Of a stretch of DNA of 64,000 bases, positions 11,078 to 22,177 are shown one piece after another. Source of the stretch: Cryptomeria japonica (Eukaryota > Streptophyta > Pinopsida > Cupressales > Cupressaceae); assembly GCF_030272615.1 (NCBI RefSeq), contig NC_081406.1:232242396-232306395 (forward strand). Reading direction: 5' to 3'. The notes below the pieces were generated by a model. It saw only the letters and a list, made by a program, of their open reading frames with translations, did not search any database and was not told where the DNA came from. Made by a program: the position numbers and the translations under genes. The number at the start of each line of letters is the position of its first letter. The stretch's first letter is position 1.

Positions 11078-11740
11078 TGTTATCACAAAAGCTCGCACCC
11101 TTGCTGAGCTATCAACTCAGCAACTTTGTGAAACATGGAAACAACCTCGAAGTGTGGGACCTTGCGCAAGGGGGTTGAATCTCCGGAGAAGGCCGACTTC
11201 CTTCTCAGTCCAGGTGCAGGTGTTGAACCAACTCAACACTTCAAAACTTACTCCTAAACCTATCCTAACAACTTGCAGAGGTAAAGGGAAGAGAGAAATG
11301 CTTAAAATCAAAGGAGGTGATGCACCAAGATAAGAGATTGTTCCTCTCCCCACCCGAAATGGCACAAGGAATCAACTGAAATACCCAAGAGATGCACAAA
11401 CTTCAGTTGCATGAGTGACCCAAATGCATGTATGGAGGTTAGAATTTGCTAAGTGTCAAGAGGGGAGAAGGATTCCCACAAGCCACACTTAGAAAAAACA
11501 AGTTAACACGACATATATGGAGAGAAAAGCCACAAGACATACACCTATGATGAAGGTAAGAAAACATACACAACATGCATAGGTTGAAAGAAGGTAAGAA
11601 TGGTGATTTTCAATTAATTATAAGGCCAATGGCCAAACTTACAGTTGCATAAATGCAAGATAAATACAAGAGAAATGGGAGAGCATGGGATAGCTCAAGC
11701 CAGCAGGGAGAGAACCCTTTACAATGAGGCTTAACAACCT

Positions 11741-11748
11741 TTATATAG
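11741..11748 (-). promoter_or_regulatory. TATA box of the 1845-bp solo LTR
   Basis: CTATATAA on the minus strand is followed by AGG, downstream of the stem-loop array and about 665 bp before the LTR 3' end. This is the expected place for the U3/R boundary. Confidence 0.55.
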
Positions 11749-12143
11749 AAAAAATGGTTACAAGGGTGATCATGACCCCTGGATGTCAGTTTGGAAGTGC
11801 AGGGAAGTGCATGCACTTGACTTGTACATGCAAGCAACCTAGCCATACCCACAAAGGGCAATCCTGAGAAGGTGGATTGACTAACCTTCCAAAGTCAGAC
11901 ATGACATAAGTCACCAAGCATGGTCCCGTACCTCCCTTGATGGAAATCCTGCCAAAAACATTTAATGCACCCTTGTGGCTCCACAAAAGAAAGTGCACAA
12001 GTCACCAAAACCGTCAGAGCATTTAAAGCCTTGAGTGTCGATCACGCCGTCCGGAAGTGTCACCAGTCGGAAGGAAGTCTGGAGACTTCGGAAGCTCGGA
12101 CTCCCGAAGTGAGGAAGACAAGGGAAGGAGCAAGGAACTTAGG

Positions 12144-12790
12144 AACCTCGGGGTTTCGGAGTTCTGGGATAGAGAGAGGAAGAGAAGAAAAGGAACTTCG
12201 AAACCTCAGGGTTCCGGAGGAACTAGAGAGAGAAGGCAAAGAGGGAAGGAACTTTGGAACCTCGGGGTTCCGGAGAGAAGAAGGAGAAGCAAGGAAGAGA
12301 ACTTCGGAACCTCGGGGTTCTAGAGTTTTGGGGAAGGCAAGGGAAGGGGTTCCGAAGTTATGGAGAGAAGAAGGGGAGGGAACTTTGGAACCTCAGGGTT
12401 TCGGAGTTCCGGGGAACTGTGCAAAGGAACTTCGGAACCTCGGGGTTTCGGAGTTCCGGGGAAGGGAAAAAGAAAGGAACTTCGGAACCTCGAGGTTCCG
12501 GAGTTCCGGGCAATAAGAAAAGAAAGGGAGAGAAGGAGAGGAACTTCAGAACCTCGGGGTTCTGGAGTTCCGGGAAAAGAAAGGAGAGGCAGCAAAAGGA
12601 AGGAACTTCGGAACCTCGGAGTTTCGGAGTTCCGGAGAAGGAAAAGCGAGAGAAGGGACAGAGAAAGAACTTCGGAACCTCGGGGCTCCGGAGTTCCGGA
12701 GAAGGAGAATAGGAGAAGGCAAAGGGAAAAGAACTTCGGAACCTCGGGGTTCCAGAGTTTCGGGGAAGAAGAAAAGGCCAAGGGAGGAAC
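12144..12790 (-). repeat. GC-rich stem-loop array in the U3 of the solo LTR
   Basis: Eleven units are marked by AACCTC at 12144, 12202, 12258, 12308, 12389, 12436, 12486, 12550, 12612, 12676 and 12740 (spacing 47-81 bp). The best unit has 13-bp arms, GGAACTTCGGAAC and GTTCCGGAGTTCC, paired with one G:U around the loop CTCGGG. Purine-rich spacers separate the units. Long open frames on both strands here come from the repeat composition and are not genes. Confidence 0.85.
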
Positions 12791-12927
12791 TTCCTCCAGA
12801 CAAGGCAACACCTCACACTTCATGATTCTTCTCTCCTTGATCAACTGGGGCAGCGTTGGTCCATGGAACATATCTCTGATCGATTCTCACTGATGGACCA
12901 AGGGTGTCATAAAATGACAACACCTAC

Positions 12928-13150
12928 CACATAAAAATCATCACATAGCTCATAGTCACCCAAAGTCATTTTCAGTTGCCAAACAACTCGAATGTAGGGT
13001 ATGGTAAATCCATTAGCAACAATGACATTGAAACCTTCAAATTGTGCAGTCCTCAGCCCTGTTTTAAGCACATAGCCCTAATCTATGAAGTTGTGGGTTG
13101 CCCCCTATCAATGAGAAAAGTTGTCCTTTGACCAACTACAACTCCTTGAA
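12928..13150 (-). pseudogene. Gypsy protease, N-terminal half
   Basis: The minus-strand reading includes FLIDRGATHNFID, the retropepsin active-site region with Arg in place of the usual Ser/Thr of D-S/T-G. Then come FEGFNVIVANGF and DYELCDDFYVV, where the solo LTR interrupts. A stop follows the active site. With the 10871-11077 piece it makes one protease domain. Confidence 0.85.
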
Positions 13151-13706
13151 CTCTGAAGGGGTGATATGTGGGTGCTCCAGATAGGGCTGTTATAGTGGCT
13201 CCCTTGATTTCTTTTTCTCCTTCCACTTCCACTTTCTCCTTGGTATCATGGAAATCTTCATTATCCGTATCAGAATCTGAAACAACCTCAATAAAAATGC
13301 ACTTGTCCCTTACCCAAGCATTGATGTCCTAGAGCCCATGGTTCTCTACGAGTGAAGTAGATTTTTTTCCTTTGGAGCTCCAATTTTTGTCACTTCATCT
13401 ACCTTCCTACCAGTTGTACGTGGCACATTCACTGGTGGAGGGATTGAAGGAGGCTTCTTCTAAAATTTCCCTTTATGTTGTGAAAGATTTGGTGGCTTGG
13501 ATTGATGGAAAGACGATTTCTTTGGCATAGATACCTCAAGCTGCAAATTTACTTTTTCTTCATCCTCTTTTTGCTTTCCCCTTCTTTTGCCATACTTGTC
13601 TCGTCAAGAATAAGCTTTTGGCTAACAATTTCTTTTGCTCTTGCCTTAGATATCTGACCTCTTTGTCACTAGGAAGCATCAATCTCACAAATCCTCAAGC
13701 TGGCAA
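13151..13706 (-). pseudogene. Remnant gag/spacer between PBS and protease
   Basis: Only about 550 bp separate PBS and protease, too short for a Gypsy gag. The minus-strand translation is Lys/Glu-rich with many stops, and no zinc knuckle was found. Most of gag appears to have been deleted. Confidence 0.45.
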
Positions 13707-13707
13707 G

Positions 13708-13725
13708 ATCATTGCTTTGATACCA
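13708..13725 (-). other. Primer-binding site of the Gypsy element
   Basis: The minus strand reads TGGTATCAAAGCAATGAT. The first eight bases match the tRNA-Met-type PBS of plant retroelements, with one change (A for G) in the following bases. It abuts the presumed LTR end at about 13728. Confidence 0.65.
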
Positions 13726-13727
13726 CT

Positions 13728-14650
13728 ATAATATCCTTTACTGCAAATTTATATCACATCTGAAATCTAAATTTCATTTCAACTCAAATTTAGCAAAATA
13801 CACGAACTGTGAAATTGGGTACACCGAAAATCTCTCCAAAACATAACTAAACCAACCAGAAACTTAGAACTAACAAATGGTATAGACAATATTTTAGCAA
13901 CTTTTCCCACACAAAATACTGCTGCTATCAGTCCATTACATCCGCAGCAAATTATATCAAAATAGACTCCAAATCTAGATCTCATTCCACAAGAAAACCC
14001 CTTGAAACTTCACCAAAATTTACCAAACTCTCAATAGAGTCTCACAACAGAAATACACATGAAACTAAACACCCACAACAGCAAATAAACAACAAAATAT
14101 GCTGCTAACAATAGCTACACCAAACTGAAACTAAATCTTCTACATAAACACCCAAAACTCACGCAAAACCCTTGCAATAAACAAACTACAAAGAAGCTTT
14201 TCAACACATTTGCAACCCTTGGATGAGATTGCCTCAATAGACCCTTAGAACCACTATCTGTGAGCCTCAATTCCCCTGGTTTATCAGTCCTGGAAGATCA
14301 CTCCTTCATTGGTTCACCAAGCACAGAAGGAAAACAACAATAACCTGTTAAAATGACAAAGTGAATGAATCACAAATGCAAGCCAATAACTATTTAAATG
14401 ACAAACAAATTCAAATTCTATTTTAGCTCCCAAATCCCACACCAAAAGATTCTTGCATGCAAGATATGTAACTCCATTTGCCATTTGTCCCTTGCCTTCT
14501 AACATTCTCTTCCCACAACTGCCACTTGTTCAATTTTGTCTTCTACCTCCAACAACCTTCCAAAAACCAAAGATTCTCTTCACCTAACCCAAACCAACTT
14601 TTGGCATTTATATTATTTCAAACAATATTTGATATTTGCCATCGAATCTG
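13728..14650 (-). mobile_element. 5' LTR of the broken Gypsy element (outer end uncertain)
   Basis: AC-rich sequence of about 0.9 kb lies directly upstream (minus strand) of the PBS. It has no coding potential. The outer TG end and target duplication could not be identified, so the right boundary is approximate. Confidence 0.45.
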
Positions 14651-15742
14651 ATTTGACCCATCCAATCTAAAAAACAAAGTTTACTGGTTTATCCATATAT
14701 AGTAATTGCTATCTTTAGAAAGGGGACGTGGCATCTTTCTTATTTTCTAGTAGAATTATTTAAATTTTTGGACTCATAATTGTACATGCACAGTCGTTTC
14801 TTTTGCATCTTTCAATGTTCATAACTGTAGAAATTATTTTGTTAGGATGATTCTCAAGTATATAATGTTTTCCAGTATTACCATGAACCATAGTTGAGCT
14901 TTGTTTTTATAATCATATTTATTCCAAAATTAACGATAAGGATTATGGTATATATATCCTAGGGCAGGGCCGCCTCCCCTTCCTAGAGGGATATTTTAAC
15001 TTATGTTGGAGCCATGTGCTTTATTGTGCAGATATTTGAAGTTGGCAGCTTCTAAATTGTGACTCCATTTTTAATTTGTCCATACTAGGATTTGAAATAT
15101 TTTTCTACTGTATCTTTTTCAGCTCTTGCCCATATGTCCACTTTTACTAGTGAGTGGAATCTCTGGTGAGTGAAAAAAAAATCTGATTAATTGGGACTTT
15201 GATACTATTGGCACACTTTAAAGAAAGAAGAAAATATGACAAATTGACAATTGCTTTCTAAACTTTCATCAAAATTCTAAAATTTTGTCCCCATGCTCAT
15301 TTTCCCATCTTAAATCATAAATCTTTCTGGGATTGTTGGTGATTATTTGTCACTGATGTTTCTTTGCTAACATGCTTTACTATTGTATCCCCAATCTTCT
15401 CTATGTGGGAGTTTCCATGTTCTTGATGCATTTTGAGTTTGATGACACCATAAAATGAGCATCGTCAAAGAATCTTATTGTTGAGTGCTAATATTATATA
15501 TATTTGTCCATTACTCACAGCTGTGCAAAAATTCCTTTATAGTTGGAAGAAATCTCCTTGCTTTGAATTATTTTCTAATTGTTTAGACAGCTGTAAGGAA
15601 CTTTTATATTAGGCATGGATGCAAACTTGTTGAAGATACAGGATTATCTCATCAATGAGATAATATATTTTATATAAGTTTGTTTTACGGTCAGGGTGCA
15701 CATAGCTGATAGATCTTGTTTCAATCTGGATTTCTGTGACAG
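14651..15742 (+). other. Intronic DNA upstream of the first LSm7-like exon seen
   Basis: AT-rich sequence in which no transposon family, RNA gene or exon for the missing N-terminal residues was recognised. A T-rich tract and TTTCTGTGACAG precede the exon at 15743, a normal plant acceptor. Confidence 0.5.
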
Positions 15743-15808
15743 GTACCCTGAAATGCTACAATCAACTATTAAATCTTGTGCTTGATGAAGCAGTTGAATT
15801 TCTCAGAG
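15743..15808 (+). CDS. LSM7: LSm7-like exon (Sm1/Sm2 linker region)
   Basis: This 66-bp exon lies between ACAG and GTATTA, phase 1 at both ends. It encodes GTLKCYNQLLNLVLDEAVEF plus LR, which matches the core of plant LSm7, whose usual form is GTLKGYDQLLNLVLDEAVEFLR. LSm7 is part of the LSm1-7 (cytoplasmic decapping) and LSm2-8 (nuclear U6 snRNA) rings. The Asn of LLNL, expected to contact RNA, is kept. The preceding Gly-Tyr-Asp is Cys-Tyr-Asn here, which is unusual. The 5' exons are not in the window, or at least not found. The next exon is 25.5 kb away in matching phase. A functional gene is plausible, but an unprocessed pseudogene cannot be excluded. Confidence 0.82.
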
Positions 15809-16560
15809 GTATTATTTCATAGTGCTTATTTGTGATTTTTCTGTTTTTATTGCCAAGATTACTGCAGGGATCTTTTATGTGCAACACGTTTTGGTGTAGT
15901 ATCTGTTTTGTTTTGTGTTCTTCTTGGCTGTAATGAGTTAGTAGTCATTGCTACTGCATTAAAGTGTGGTAAAGAGTACCCTTTTGACTGTACCGATTTT
16001 TTCCTACTTGAAATCCTTTAGGTACTAGTATTAACTTACTCTTGTTAGTGGATCCATCAATGACATAGTACTTTAATGATAGTACATCCATTTCCTTAGT
16101 GCTTCATTTTGTATATAGACTTGAAACCAACAGCATTATTGTTTTCAGGTCAATCAGGTAGTTCAAGTATGGTAATGCATCATAATAATTTATTGTTATT
16201 ATTATGCTAATTTTTGATCTAGACTCGGACATGACTCTCGAACTCTGTAAATTAAAAAACCCATGAAATTTAGAGATTTTTTAAGGATTTAAATTTGTTT
16301 CATTCACCGTTTGATAAATAAACTTTACAAACACATTAAACTAATCAAATGAAAGCTACTTTGATCACATACACAAGTATACATCGATCACGAGTATAAA
16401 AGCAGATTTTAGTTGAAGGAAACAACATTATTAGATATATAAATTATAAATCATGTCAAATGTATACAAATCTCATGGATTATGAAATCCATGGCATGAA
16501 AAAAATATTAAAACTAAAAATATAAATTTATGGCTCAAAGGAGTTTGCATCACTTATCCC
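15809..16560. other. Intron, nothing recognised
   Basis: AT-rich DNA with short T and TA runs. I saw no ORF, repeat array or transposon terminus. Confidence 0.4.
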
Positions 16561-16939
16561 AACATCATGATGAGTCTTGCATTGGCGTCTAAGATAGGTC
16601 TTTGATGATAATGTAGCCATGATATTTGCTTGTGTCTCATTGACACCACATCTAAGGGTTTTCCTTGTGCTCTATCCTCCTCTACCATGGCTACCATTTT
16701 TCCCTCTTGATCCACCTAATCAACCCATGCATGGTCCTCATTGTTGAATATAGGAACCTCAATTCCCTAGTGATCCAATCTAACTATGGATCAACCTCTT
16801 ATAGAGTAATGAAAGATAAGTCAATGCCCAAGATTTGTTTGTGATAGAAGTGAAGGTTGCAATAAACATACACAAGATCATTCAACCTTTGCACCAACAA
16901 CCTATTGTGCTTCTTGGAGTTGATATGCTCAAACATACT
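16561..16939 (-). pseudogene. hAT transposase C-terminal (dimerisation) fragment
   Basis: Read leftwards from 16939 the frame gives SMFEHINSKKHNRLLVQRLN, then DLVYVYCNLHFYHKQ, which fits the hATC dimerisation pattern of plant hAT transposases (FE.IHSKKRNRL..QRLNDLVYV.YNL). After about 45 codons come TAA and TAG stops, then EVDP and LDWITREL, also typical. The upstream part of the transposase is missing because the LTR-like E2 begins at 16940, inside the conserved motif. Confidence 0.75.
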
Positions 16940-17761
16940 TGTTGATATGTGTTTTATGCATATAACAATTTAGAATAAAATACCAAGGTAATTTACCCTC
17001 TCTTGAACAAAATCACCTCAGATGCTAAGGGTAAGATCAACTAAAATGATTCCAAGGTTTTTACATGTCGGGTCTTGACGAGTGGGTAACTCAATGGTCG
17101 ATGTGAATTGCTGTGTTCACTTGGGGACTTACATAAATGTTCGGATTGTCTTCTTTGATCATGAAATATACGGAATAGGTATGCTGACAACTTAGGATTT
17201 AACAATGTAGTTTTGGACTTAATTCTTACTAAAAAATGGGCAAAAAGAATAGGGTTTAGGAGATCTATTCTAAGCCTAGGAATGTAGGAAATGATGAGCA
17301 AATTTAGTGGAATCAAACTAGGCAAGGTCTCACAAACAGGTATTGACACAAACTTAGTGCAATCATCTAAGGTATACTTATGGATTTTCAAACTATTACC
17401 ATCAAACGTTGACACCATCCAAGTTGACGCTTATCAAGGGACGCATAATAATTGAAGTTAAGCTTACTCAAATTTCAAGTTGACCACACAAGGCGCACTT
17501 ACTAGCGGCAAGAGGCTAGTGGTATGGATTAAGGATTCCACACAAATATATTCAACAAATCTTCCACTCAATCTAACAAACGTGAAAACAAATTCTAAAC
17601 TAAAATTCTAATCTAACTTGGAGGAATTGAGAACCATGAATGTAAAGACAACATTTGAAGAGCAAAATCACCAACAAATTGAACAATGATTTAGATTCAA
17701 ATAGCTGCAACATATACCAACAATTCTACAAAAACTCTCTTACAAATGAGAGACAATGAGG

Positions 17762-17769
17762 TATATATA
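17762..17769 (-). promoter_or_regulatory. TATA box 2 of E2
   Basis: CTATATATAC on the minus strand occurs in the same context as the second TATA box of E1. Confidence 0.5.
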
Positions 17770-18059
17770 GAGTTTCATACAAAATGGATGGCCAAGATTA
17801 AAACTAAATCAAGGGCTAAGATCATGCCAACAAAACCCTAGAATTGCATGTAATGCCCCTTCTTAGTGATGTGCATTCAGTGGTCCATTGCGGAGACCCG
17901 TAGGCTATTTGGAAAGGAGAATTAGGGTTTCCAATTTTTGTGGAGTACTGCACAAGCTTTTTAGGGTTTACCAGGAGGGAATTCTTCAATTCTGTCTATG
18001 GTTTCCTTTTGGGTTTTTCATGAGGCATAACACGCATTTGATTCTTTGGTGAAGTGACA

Positions 18060-18193
18060 ACTTACTATTTTTAGTAAGTTAGGGTTTGGCTGTTTGGATG
18101 ATGCTGTCTTACTGAGCTTTCCAAGATCTTTCTCCGGGTGCGAAGATCATGTTTTTCGGAGGAGTATTCCATGACTTACTATTTTTAGTAAGT
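18060..18193 (+). repeat. Pair of identical ACTTACTA-TTTT-TAGTAAGT hairpins
   Basis: The same 20-mer occurs at 18060-18079 and 18174-18193. Each has perfect 8-bp arms, ACTTACTA and TAGTAAGT, around TTTT. A decayed copy follows near 18207. The hairpins lie in U3, 465-600 bp upstream of the TATA box. Confidence 0.8.
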
Positions 18194-18657
18194 GGCAGTA
18201 TAGAGCATTTCTATTTTTAGCAGTTTGGATAGGATCCTGATCTTGCGGCAGTTCAATGGTCTTCATTGCTCAGCTTCATCCTGGATTTTGTTGATAATCA
18301 ATTTTGGAGTCATAAGTGATTTAATTAAATATTATTTCCTTATCCCAAGGTTTAATCTTTAATTATTTTTATTATTTTTATTACTGATTAATGACATTGG
18401 GAATTGAGCATAACATGATCTCTCCTAAGTTAGCTAGGTGAATTATTTATGTCATGAAGGGGGATGCCAAAATTGAATAAGGAGATTTTATTTTATTTGA
18501 CAAAGTTTATGCTATGTTAAAAATCATGGTCCCTGTTGGCTAGGCGTGGTTTTGACTTGAAGAATGGCGTCATTCTTGGGTACACTTTGGTAAATGAAAT
18601 GCAAATTGGAGAGGTGAATTTGGGAGCATTTACATTTGAATTTCAGAGGGAAAAAAC

Positions 18658-18667
18658 TATAAATACA
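18658..18667 (+). promoter_or_regulatory. TATA box of the 2.2-kb solo LTR
   Basis: CTATAAATAC lies 0.8 kb into the LTR, and a CTTGG-rich segment follows. It is a typical plant TATA box in a plausible U3 position. Confidence 0.55.
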
Positions 18668-20331
18668 AGTGCTTGGCCTCCCATTTGGATATCTTATGAA
18701 ATTGTATCGTTATGCTGCTAGTTTGGCAATTGAAATCTGAGCTTCAAAGTGTGGCTTCCTAGAAGTCTTAGTTTCGTACTTGTAAGATAGTACCTAGTTG
18801 TGTTCTTGTAATTCCAGTGTTGTCAGTGAGTGTTTTGCAGATTGTGGAGAGTTTTGTGTGGGATTGGAGTGTTTTCTGGTTGCTGGTCGTAGAGTTGCTG
18901 AAACCATATTTTGCTCATACCTCTTGGACAAGTGATTCTATCATTCTGGGTATTTGCTCTGTGGATTTTTATGTCCTAGGCGATGGCATTTGTAAGTTTT
19001 CAGCACTAATCTTTGAGCAATCAATTTTATTTTGCAAATCGTACTTCCCAGCCTAGGCCTCTTTCTTGTGTGGGCATTTTGGAATCAAGATGTGGTAAAT
19101 GGGGTATATGGAGGTCACTTTCTTGATTGTAATTGGTCATTTTCGATATATTAGTAGTTTGGGAGTCTTTGGGGATGTTAGGTGTGAGTAGTGAGTGAGT
19201 TTTATGCATTTTAGTGTGTCTTGGTCTTGCTGGTTGTGCATTTCAGCTTGCTGTCATAAAATTACAGATTTCCAGAAGTTGGTGTTTGGGTGTGCCCTTC
19301 GTAGTGTGAGTAGATTAGTTGAATTGGGTGTGATTTGGGGTGATTTTGGTGAGTTTGGAGAGAGAAATGAGCATTTCATAGTTTCATGAAGTTGCTGGTT
19401 TGCATGTTATTGATCCTAGAATTTCATAATTTCATACTGAAGGATCTTTTGGGAGTTAGTAACTATTTGAAGATATTTATCAACATTGGACAACATTACT
19501 TCTCTATTCTATCTCTCTATTTTATATTGTAAGGTTAAGTAGTAGTACTACTAACCATTTCTAGATTGTAAGCATTCCCATTGGAAAGTGGAAGAGGTTG
19601 GCTTGTCGCCTATTTTTGATATTTGTTGCTTAGTCCTCCCACTGCATAAGTAGTTGAGTGATATTTATTGTAATGATCCTCTCGCTCCATAACCGGTTGA
19701 GTTGAGCTTGTTTGGTGTGTTCAGTCCTACCGCTGAAATATTGCGGTTGAGTGATTCGTGTTTTGGGAGTGTTGTTCTCTTGGTTGGTTTACTGCCAAGC
19801 TTCTTGATTCACCCGCTGGATAAGCGGAAGGGGCTGGCTTGCTGCTCATTATTGTATTCAACACTTAAACAGATTATTACTAATGGTCCCCTGCTACTGT
19901 ATGCTCTCACGCTCCCAGTCTGGGCTCTTGATGATCAAAAGGTGTGGGGTTCCCTTCAGTTGTTTGGATTTCATTGTTCCAACCCTAACGGGTGATTGGT
20001 GTGATTGTGACCTTGCTATTGAAAAATAAAATAAAAATTAAGGGGAATACTACATTGCCCTAATTAGGGTTTACATAAAAAATGGTGCCACCAACAAATG
20101 GCCCAATAGAAAGATACCTAGTCATCAAATAGGGAATCTTCTAGAAGATTCCTCTTTGCATCTCTCTCTCTTTCTCTCCTAGCATAGTCCAAGAATTTAG
20201 CCAATACAGAATCTAACTCCTCCATGGAAATGCTAGGTAAGGTATCTTGTTGTAAATCAATCACGTCCAGTGAAAGGGATATCAAATATTATAATAGAGA
20301 ACAAAGAAGACAATAGTATCAAAATCCACAG

Positions 20332-21441
20332 GTGCCTAAAGTTGAAACTTTTTCAGAGGTTTTAAGAGTAAGAGACACCGGAAAAACAATACAGAACATG
20401 GGAGAAGATGATAGGGATGCTAGAGCTGAAAGGAAGATTGATACCATGATTGATATGATGTCACACTTGTTGGCAAAAATGGATCAGCAGGCTAATCAAA
20501 ATCAACAGAACAATATGGGAGAAAATAGTGGTGTTCGTGGGAATAATAGTAACAATGATATAGAGGGTATTGGAAGGGATAGAACAGTGAATTAGCGTGA
20601 TGCATACTCTAGAGGATCAACCTTTAGACCCCTTTTTCCCACCTTTACACCACTAGAAGAACAACCACAAGCCGTTGCCCCTGTACCTTATGCAGATGAA
20701 GCATGACAGGCATACTTAGATTATACCACCTTGCCACTTGATTTAAGAGAGCAGTGGACCTTTGATCAGTTCACGAATCAAAGGAGCAGGAGAAATGGTA
20801 GAAGGAATGAGTATCATACTCCAGCACAAAATGATTACCAACAAGCTCTTGGGAAAGTAACAATGCCATTTTTTGATGGAAGTGATAAGTGCACAACTAG
20901 AGCATGGGTACTGAAGCTAGATAACTACCTATCGTTGAGACCGATGCTTGAAGAGGATGCCATTCGATTTGCCACACTACATCTAGAGGGAGCTGCTCAT
21001 GAGTGGTGTTATCACGGTTTGATTACTCTGGGCCATAATCTCATTACCACTTATGCAGAGTTTACTGACAGGTTGATAGAGCGATTTGATCGCAAGGATC
21101 CTAAGATGTATTTCAGAGAGTTGGCACAGCTGAAACAGGTGGATAACCTGGAGACTTATGTTGGTGATTTTCAGAGGCTTCCAAAGATGGTGCCAAGCAT
21201 TTCAGAGAGGAGACTCATCATTTTATTCATGGAACAATTGATGGAGCCTTTGAGAGGTTGGATTAAGGCTTTTGATCCACCAACATTGCAGGAGGCAATG
21301 AAGAAGGTAAGGAACATGGAGTTCGCAGCCCCAAAAAGTAAAAGTGTACATAAAGATGCTCCTTCTACCGGCAATGAGAGGTCTCCACAACTTGCTGATA
21401 AGAAAAAGAAATCAGCAACTCTGATGGATGAAGAGACATGA
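20332..21441 (+). pseudogene. Gypsy gag polyprotein (broken)
   Basis: The first part (20332-20595) is a hydrophilic stretch with an Asn/Gln-rich tail and ends at a stop. From 20731 an open frame of 236 codons contains the Retrotrans_gag pattern: MPFFDGSDKCTTRAWVLKLD, FATLHLEGAAHEWCYHG, YAEFTDRLIERFDRKDPK, FRELAQLKQVDNLETYVGDF. This is the capsid-like domain of Ty3/Gypsy elements. It ends in TGA at 21439-21441 and overlaps the zinc-knuckle frame by 14 bp. The N-terminal stop and frame change suggest decay, though a programmed shift at the overlap is possible. Confidence 0.85.
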
Positions 21442-22159
21442 GGAATTGAGAAAAAAGAAACTATGCTTTTGGTGCAAAGAACCCTACAACAGAGAGCATG
21501 ATTGCCCTTTGAGGCCCAAGGGCAAAGCGAATCATGCAATGTGGGTGTCTTATGAGGATTCAGATGTTGAAATCTCAGATCAGCAAGCTGCTGCAGGAGA
21601 TGATTTGGGAGGGAAGGCGTCAACAAAGTTAGAGCTTGATGGGAATCTATCCCCTTTGGCAGTATTTGCAGACAAGCAGGCTGAGATTACTTTGCGATTT
21701 AGAGGAAAAGTTAGTGGGCAGCGTTGCATCGCTTTGCTTGACACTGGGGCAACGCGTTATTTTATTGATGAGGGATTTGTGGCCAGATGCAGATTGCAGA
21801 CAAAGGATTTCAAGGGATTTCAAGTTAGAGTTGCAGATGGATATACCCTCATGTGCACCAAACGAATAGGTAATCTCACCTTACGGCTGAATAATTATGA
21901 GCTACAAGCTGATTTTTATGTGGTCGGTAAAGGTGCAACAGATGTAGTCTTGGGCATGAAATGGCTTCAAGACATAGAAGAATTTACCCTCAATGTACCT
22001 AAGTTGGAAATGAAATTTACGATGAACAACAGGAGTTATGTGTTGAGGGGAATTACAGATGGGAGTTTACATTCTATCTCTCTTTGTGGGAAGGGGAGCA
22101 GGAAGAAAGAACAAATGGTTATTCAGAAGGAGCATGAGATGGTGGACAATCCATTGTAG
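21428..22159 (+). pseudogene. Gypsy zinc knuckle and aspartic protease
   Basis: The 243-codon frame starts with KLCFWCKEPYNREHDCPLRP, a C-X2-C-X7-H-X-C knuckle as in several plant chromovirus gags. The retropepsin follows: RCIALLDTGATRYFIDEG, with the catalytic Asp near residue 103, then the flap region and GATDVVLGMKWLQDI, ending in FTMNNRSYVLRGI. The domain looks intact. A TAG stop at 22157 separates it from the following remnant, and no RT follows. Confidence 0.88.
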
Positions 22160-22177
22160 GAATTTGATGCTACATGG

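Larger units (their letters stand above)
11078..12922 (-). mobile_element. Solo LTR, 1845 bp, inserted in Gypsy protease
   Basis: On the minus strand it runs from TGTTGTCATTTTATGACACC to GTGATAACA and is flanked by a perfect CCTAC duplication (11073-11077 and 12923-12927). It splits the protease between FYVV and GIREIDVVLG. It carries a GC-rich stem-loop array near its 5' end and a TATA box (CTATATAA on the minus strand, 11741-11748). The first bases form a stem, TGTCAT/ATGACA with a 3-nt loop (12905-12919), like the terminal stems of E1, E3 and E4. No internal domain was found, so it is a solo LTR. Confidence 0.9.
2530..14650 (-). mobile_element. Ty3/Gypsy retrotransposon, broken, with two nested insertions
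   Basis: Read on the minus strand, the order is LTR (about 14650-13728), PBS, short gag/spacer remnant, protease, reverse transcriptase, RNase H, and the integrase zinc-binding part, where the element stops at about 2530. The integrase core and 3' LTR are absent. A 6.9-kb unit sits between RT and RNase H, and a 1.85-kb solo LTR sits inside protease. In both cases the coding sequence resumes across the insertion. Frameshifts and stops throughout show that it is dead. If the upstream exons of the LSm7-like gene lie before the window, this element is also intronic. Confidence 0.85.
17849..20054 (+). mobile_element. Solo LTR of 2.2 kb (TGTAATGYCCC family) inside E2
   Basis: It runs TGTAATGCCCCTT to AAGGGGAATACTACA, so its ends are also inverted over about 13 bp with mismatches. 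It is flanked by TTGCA (17844-17848) and TTGCC (20055-20059). The intact site in E1 reads AATTGCCC, so one side has mutated. Two identical stem-loops occur in U3, and a TATA box lies at 18658. No coding domain was seen. The 3' LTR of the gag-protease element at 22654 starts the same way and carries related stem-loops. Confidence 0.82.
16940..20275 (-). mobile_element. E2: minus-strand relative of E1, truncated and split
   Basis: The minus-strand 3' end (16940, ATATCAACA) and the next 0.9 kb match the E1 3' part. The homology stops at 17843 for an inserted solo LTR and resumes at 20055-20275, where it matches E1 about 8930-9125 (the last 40 or so codons of the ORF and the following leader). 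At about 20275 it is cut off against a plus-strand gag element. The ORF remnant includes the GA-rich stretch and TCTTCTAGAAGATT. No outer target duplication can be tested because the 5' end is lost. Confidence 0.75.

Noticed and set aside
11965..12893. Long overlapping open frames on both strands (up to 183 codons) rich in Arg/Gly/Glu or Pro/Ser
   Set aside because: They follow the unit structure of the GC-rich stem-loop array in several frames at once. Composition, not coding, explains the absence of stops.
15743..15808. LSm7 exon as part of a processed (retroposed) pseudogene
   Set aside because: Exons are separated by introns with proper GT/AG sites and consistent phases, so it is not retroposed. 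An unprocessed pseudogene remains possible.
17849..20054. 2.2-kb LTR as the 5' LTR of the gag-protease element at 20276
   Set aside because: Sequence between them (20055-20275) is E2 in the opposite orientation, and E2 reads through when the LTR plus one target duplication is removed. It is an insertion into E2.
21458..21520. Zinc knuckle lacking the His of the CX2CX4HX4C form
   Set aside because: The spacing fits the C-X2-C-X7-H-X-C version used by several plant Gypsy gags, so it is not a defect.
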